This document shows, piece by piece, positions 43,650 through 44,373 of a stretch of 44,373 nucleotides of DNA. Location of the stretch: positions 1-44,373 of the forward strand of contig JABSRF010000007.1 of NCBI GenBank assembly GCA_013215275.1. Direction: 5' to 3'. Position 1 is the first letter of the stretch, and the number at the start of each line of letters is the position of its first letter. Origin of the DNA: Oligoflexales bacterium. GTDB lineage: Bacteria > Bdellovibrionota_B > Oligoflexia > Oligoflexales > Bog-1112. The position numbers and the translations under genes were made by a program. A model generated the notes under the pieces. The model was not told the origin of the DNA and did no database searches. It saw only the letters and a program-made list of their open reading frames with translations.

Positions 43650-43812
43650 GGGTCCCTTTAGACTCAAGTCTTCCGATCTCTACTAACGTCCAGTTAACGA
43701 GCCCACAGCTTACTTGTTATCGGGTTCTAGCGCCCCTACCCGGCCTTCTCCATCCTTCATTTTTATATGTTAGTCTTAAATATAACAAAAAATTTTTACA
43801 CACAGGGTAGAT

Positions 43813-43947
43813 ATGATTCTTTTTAAACTATTGATTGCAATCGGAAGCTTTTGGTTCTCTTCAATCGTATTTGCTGAAGATGTTAGCCTGGTTTCAGGAG
43901 TTTATCGCTCGTCATCTGTTGATGGTGGTATAGCCCTAATCTCTTAG
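43813..43947 (+). pseudogene. Exported-protein gene truncated by an insertion sequence
   Basis: An ATG at 43813 with AGGG upstream begins a clear signal peptide: ILFKLLIAIGSFWFSSIVFA, then EDVSLVSGVYRSSSVDGG. The frame runs into the IS end near 43930 and stops at 43945-43947 after five foreign codons (44 in all). The mature part resembles the start of outer-membrane or surface beta-barrel proteins but is too short to name. The remainder, if present, lies beyond the IS outside the window. Confidence 0.7.
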
Positions 43948-44373
43948 GTTGATCTTAATCTTACGACCTCGGTCACGGTCTCAAATGGATTCTTAACGGC
44001 CTCCAAAAATCGTTTCTTAAGATCATTTTTTAAAGGGAACCAGTAATTCTCAATTGGATTAAGATCAGGGCTATATGGGGGTAGGTATTTTAGCTTGCAA
44101 CCATGCTTTTCAAGCAACTCTTTGGCATTAGAGCCAGTGTGAAAACTTGCATTATCCATAACAATAACTGAGCCCTCTTTAAGAGTTGGAATGAGCACCT
44201 TTGATAGGTAGACGTCAAATACCTCACTATTGCAGCTACCTTCAAATGTGAAGCTGGCAACTAAGCTTCCTGTATGGTTAAGGCAAGCAATAGTATTGAC
44301 CCTAGCTCCTCTGGAGCCTGGTTTCTCAGCATAAACCTTTTCCCCTCGTTTTGCCCAAGAATATTCATATTTC
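43930..44373 (-). mobile_element. IS630-family insertion sequence, one end only
   Basis: One end of an IS630-type element; the other lies beyond the window. The end is placed near the TA at 43929-43932, because IS630/Tc1 elements insert at TA and the foreign codons begin there. The terminal inverted repeat cannot be checked without the other end, so the boundary is approximate. Confidence 0.7.
43944..44372 (-). CDS. IS630-family DDE transposase, partial
   Basis: The C-terminal 142 residues of a DDE transposase, open to the right edge of the window. Motifs are VIVMDNASFHTG (second catalytic Asp), YLPPYSPDLNPIENYWFPLK (third catalytic residue is the Glu of PIEN), and upstream RGARVNTIACLNHTGSLVA. 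The element seems recent: no stop or frameshift is seen in this part. The stop codon lies about 15 bp from the inferred IS end, so the terminal repeat overlaps or adjoins the last codons. Confidence 0.9.
   Translation of the reverse strand, partial: KYEYSWAKRGEKVYAEKPGSRGARVNTIACLNHTGSLVASFTFEGSCNSEVFDVYLSKVLIPTLKEGSVIVMDNASFHTGSNAKELLEKHGCKLKYLPPYSPDLNPIENYWFPLKNDLKKRFLEAVKNPFETVTEVVRLRST

Noticed and set aside
43650-43812. Terminator or small RNA after the inositol monophosphatase gene
   Set aside because: Only a loose GAGCCC/GGGTTC pairing with no T run; not enough to call.

Overview
This window looks like a chromosomal segment of a Gram-negative, didermic bacterium of moderate-to-low GC. 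The combination of a PilM-like GspL, a GspN of the type seen outside Gammaproteobacteria, a RelA/SpoT-like gene of a kind I associate with former Deltaproteobacteria, and many small exported proteins of unknown function suggests Bdellovibrionota/Oligoflexia or a neighbouring lineage. That placement is inference; no 16S or ribosomal protein gene is present.

Layout. (1) 92-6752, minus strand: five close-packed genes behind a good sigma-70-type promoter (TTGACA-17-TAGAAT at 6796-6824). They encode a small FliT-like helical protein, a GT-B glycosyltransferase fused to TPRs, an unknown 215-aa protein, a receiver-like/TPR protein and a soluble lytic transglycosylase. A flagellar or envelope role is plausible but unproven. 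(2) 6945-25101, minus strand: shikimate kinase (aroK) followed by a complete type II secretion (T2SS) operon in the order C1-C2-D2-D1-E-F-G-H-I-J-K-L-M-N. Both the inner-membrane clamp gene gspC and the secretin gene gspD are present twice in tandem and all four copies look intact. This is the most unusual feature of the window. No prepilin peptidase (GspO/PilD) is encoded here. Several T2SS genes start with TTG or GTG behind strong Shine-Dalgarno (SD) sites. (3) 25335-27051, plus strand: a crotonase and, overlapping it, a protein that looks like a strongly degenerate crotonase paralogue. (4) 27055-28671, minus strand: yajQ-ychF, stop codon abutting start codon. (5) 28751-34250, plus strand: an exported Cys-repeat protein, dnaG, rpoD and a CAU-anticodon tRNA. 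(6) 34307-37300: small exported proteins (an unknown, a TolB-like propeller, a 123-aa protein and a thioredoxin-like protein). (7) 37401-43649, plus strand: a RelA/SpoT-like protein, Lon protease, a cysteine desulfurase and an inositol-monophosphatase-family enzyme. (8) 43813-44373: the start of an exported-protein gene cut after about 39 codons by the end of an IS630-family insertion sequence that runs off the window.

How the genes fit together. The T2SS operon should build one or two versions of an outer-membrane secretion channel. GspE drives assembly of a pseudopilus (G, H, I, J, K) on the platform F/L/M, and C1/C2 link that platform to secretins D1/D2. The dnaG-rpoD, yajQ-ychF, lon and cysteine desulfurase genes are housekeeping. 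No CRISPR array, rRNA or prophage was seen. Start sites were adjusted where an SD sequence clearly decided between candidates.
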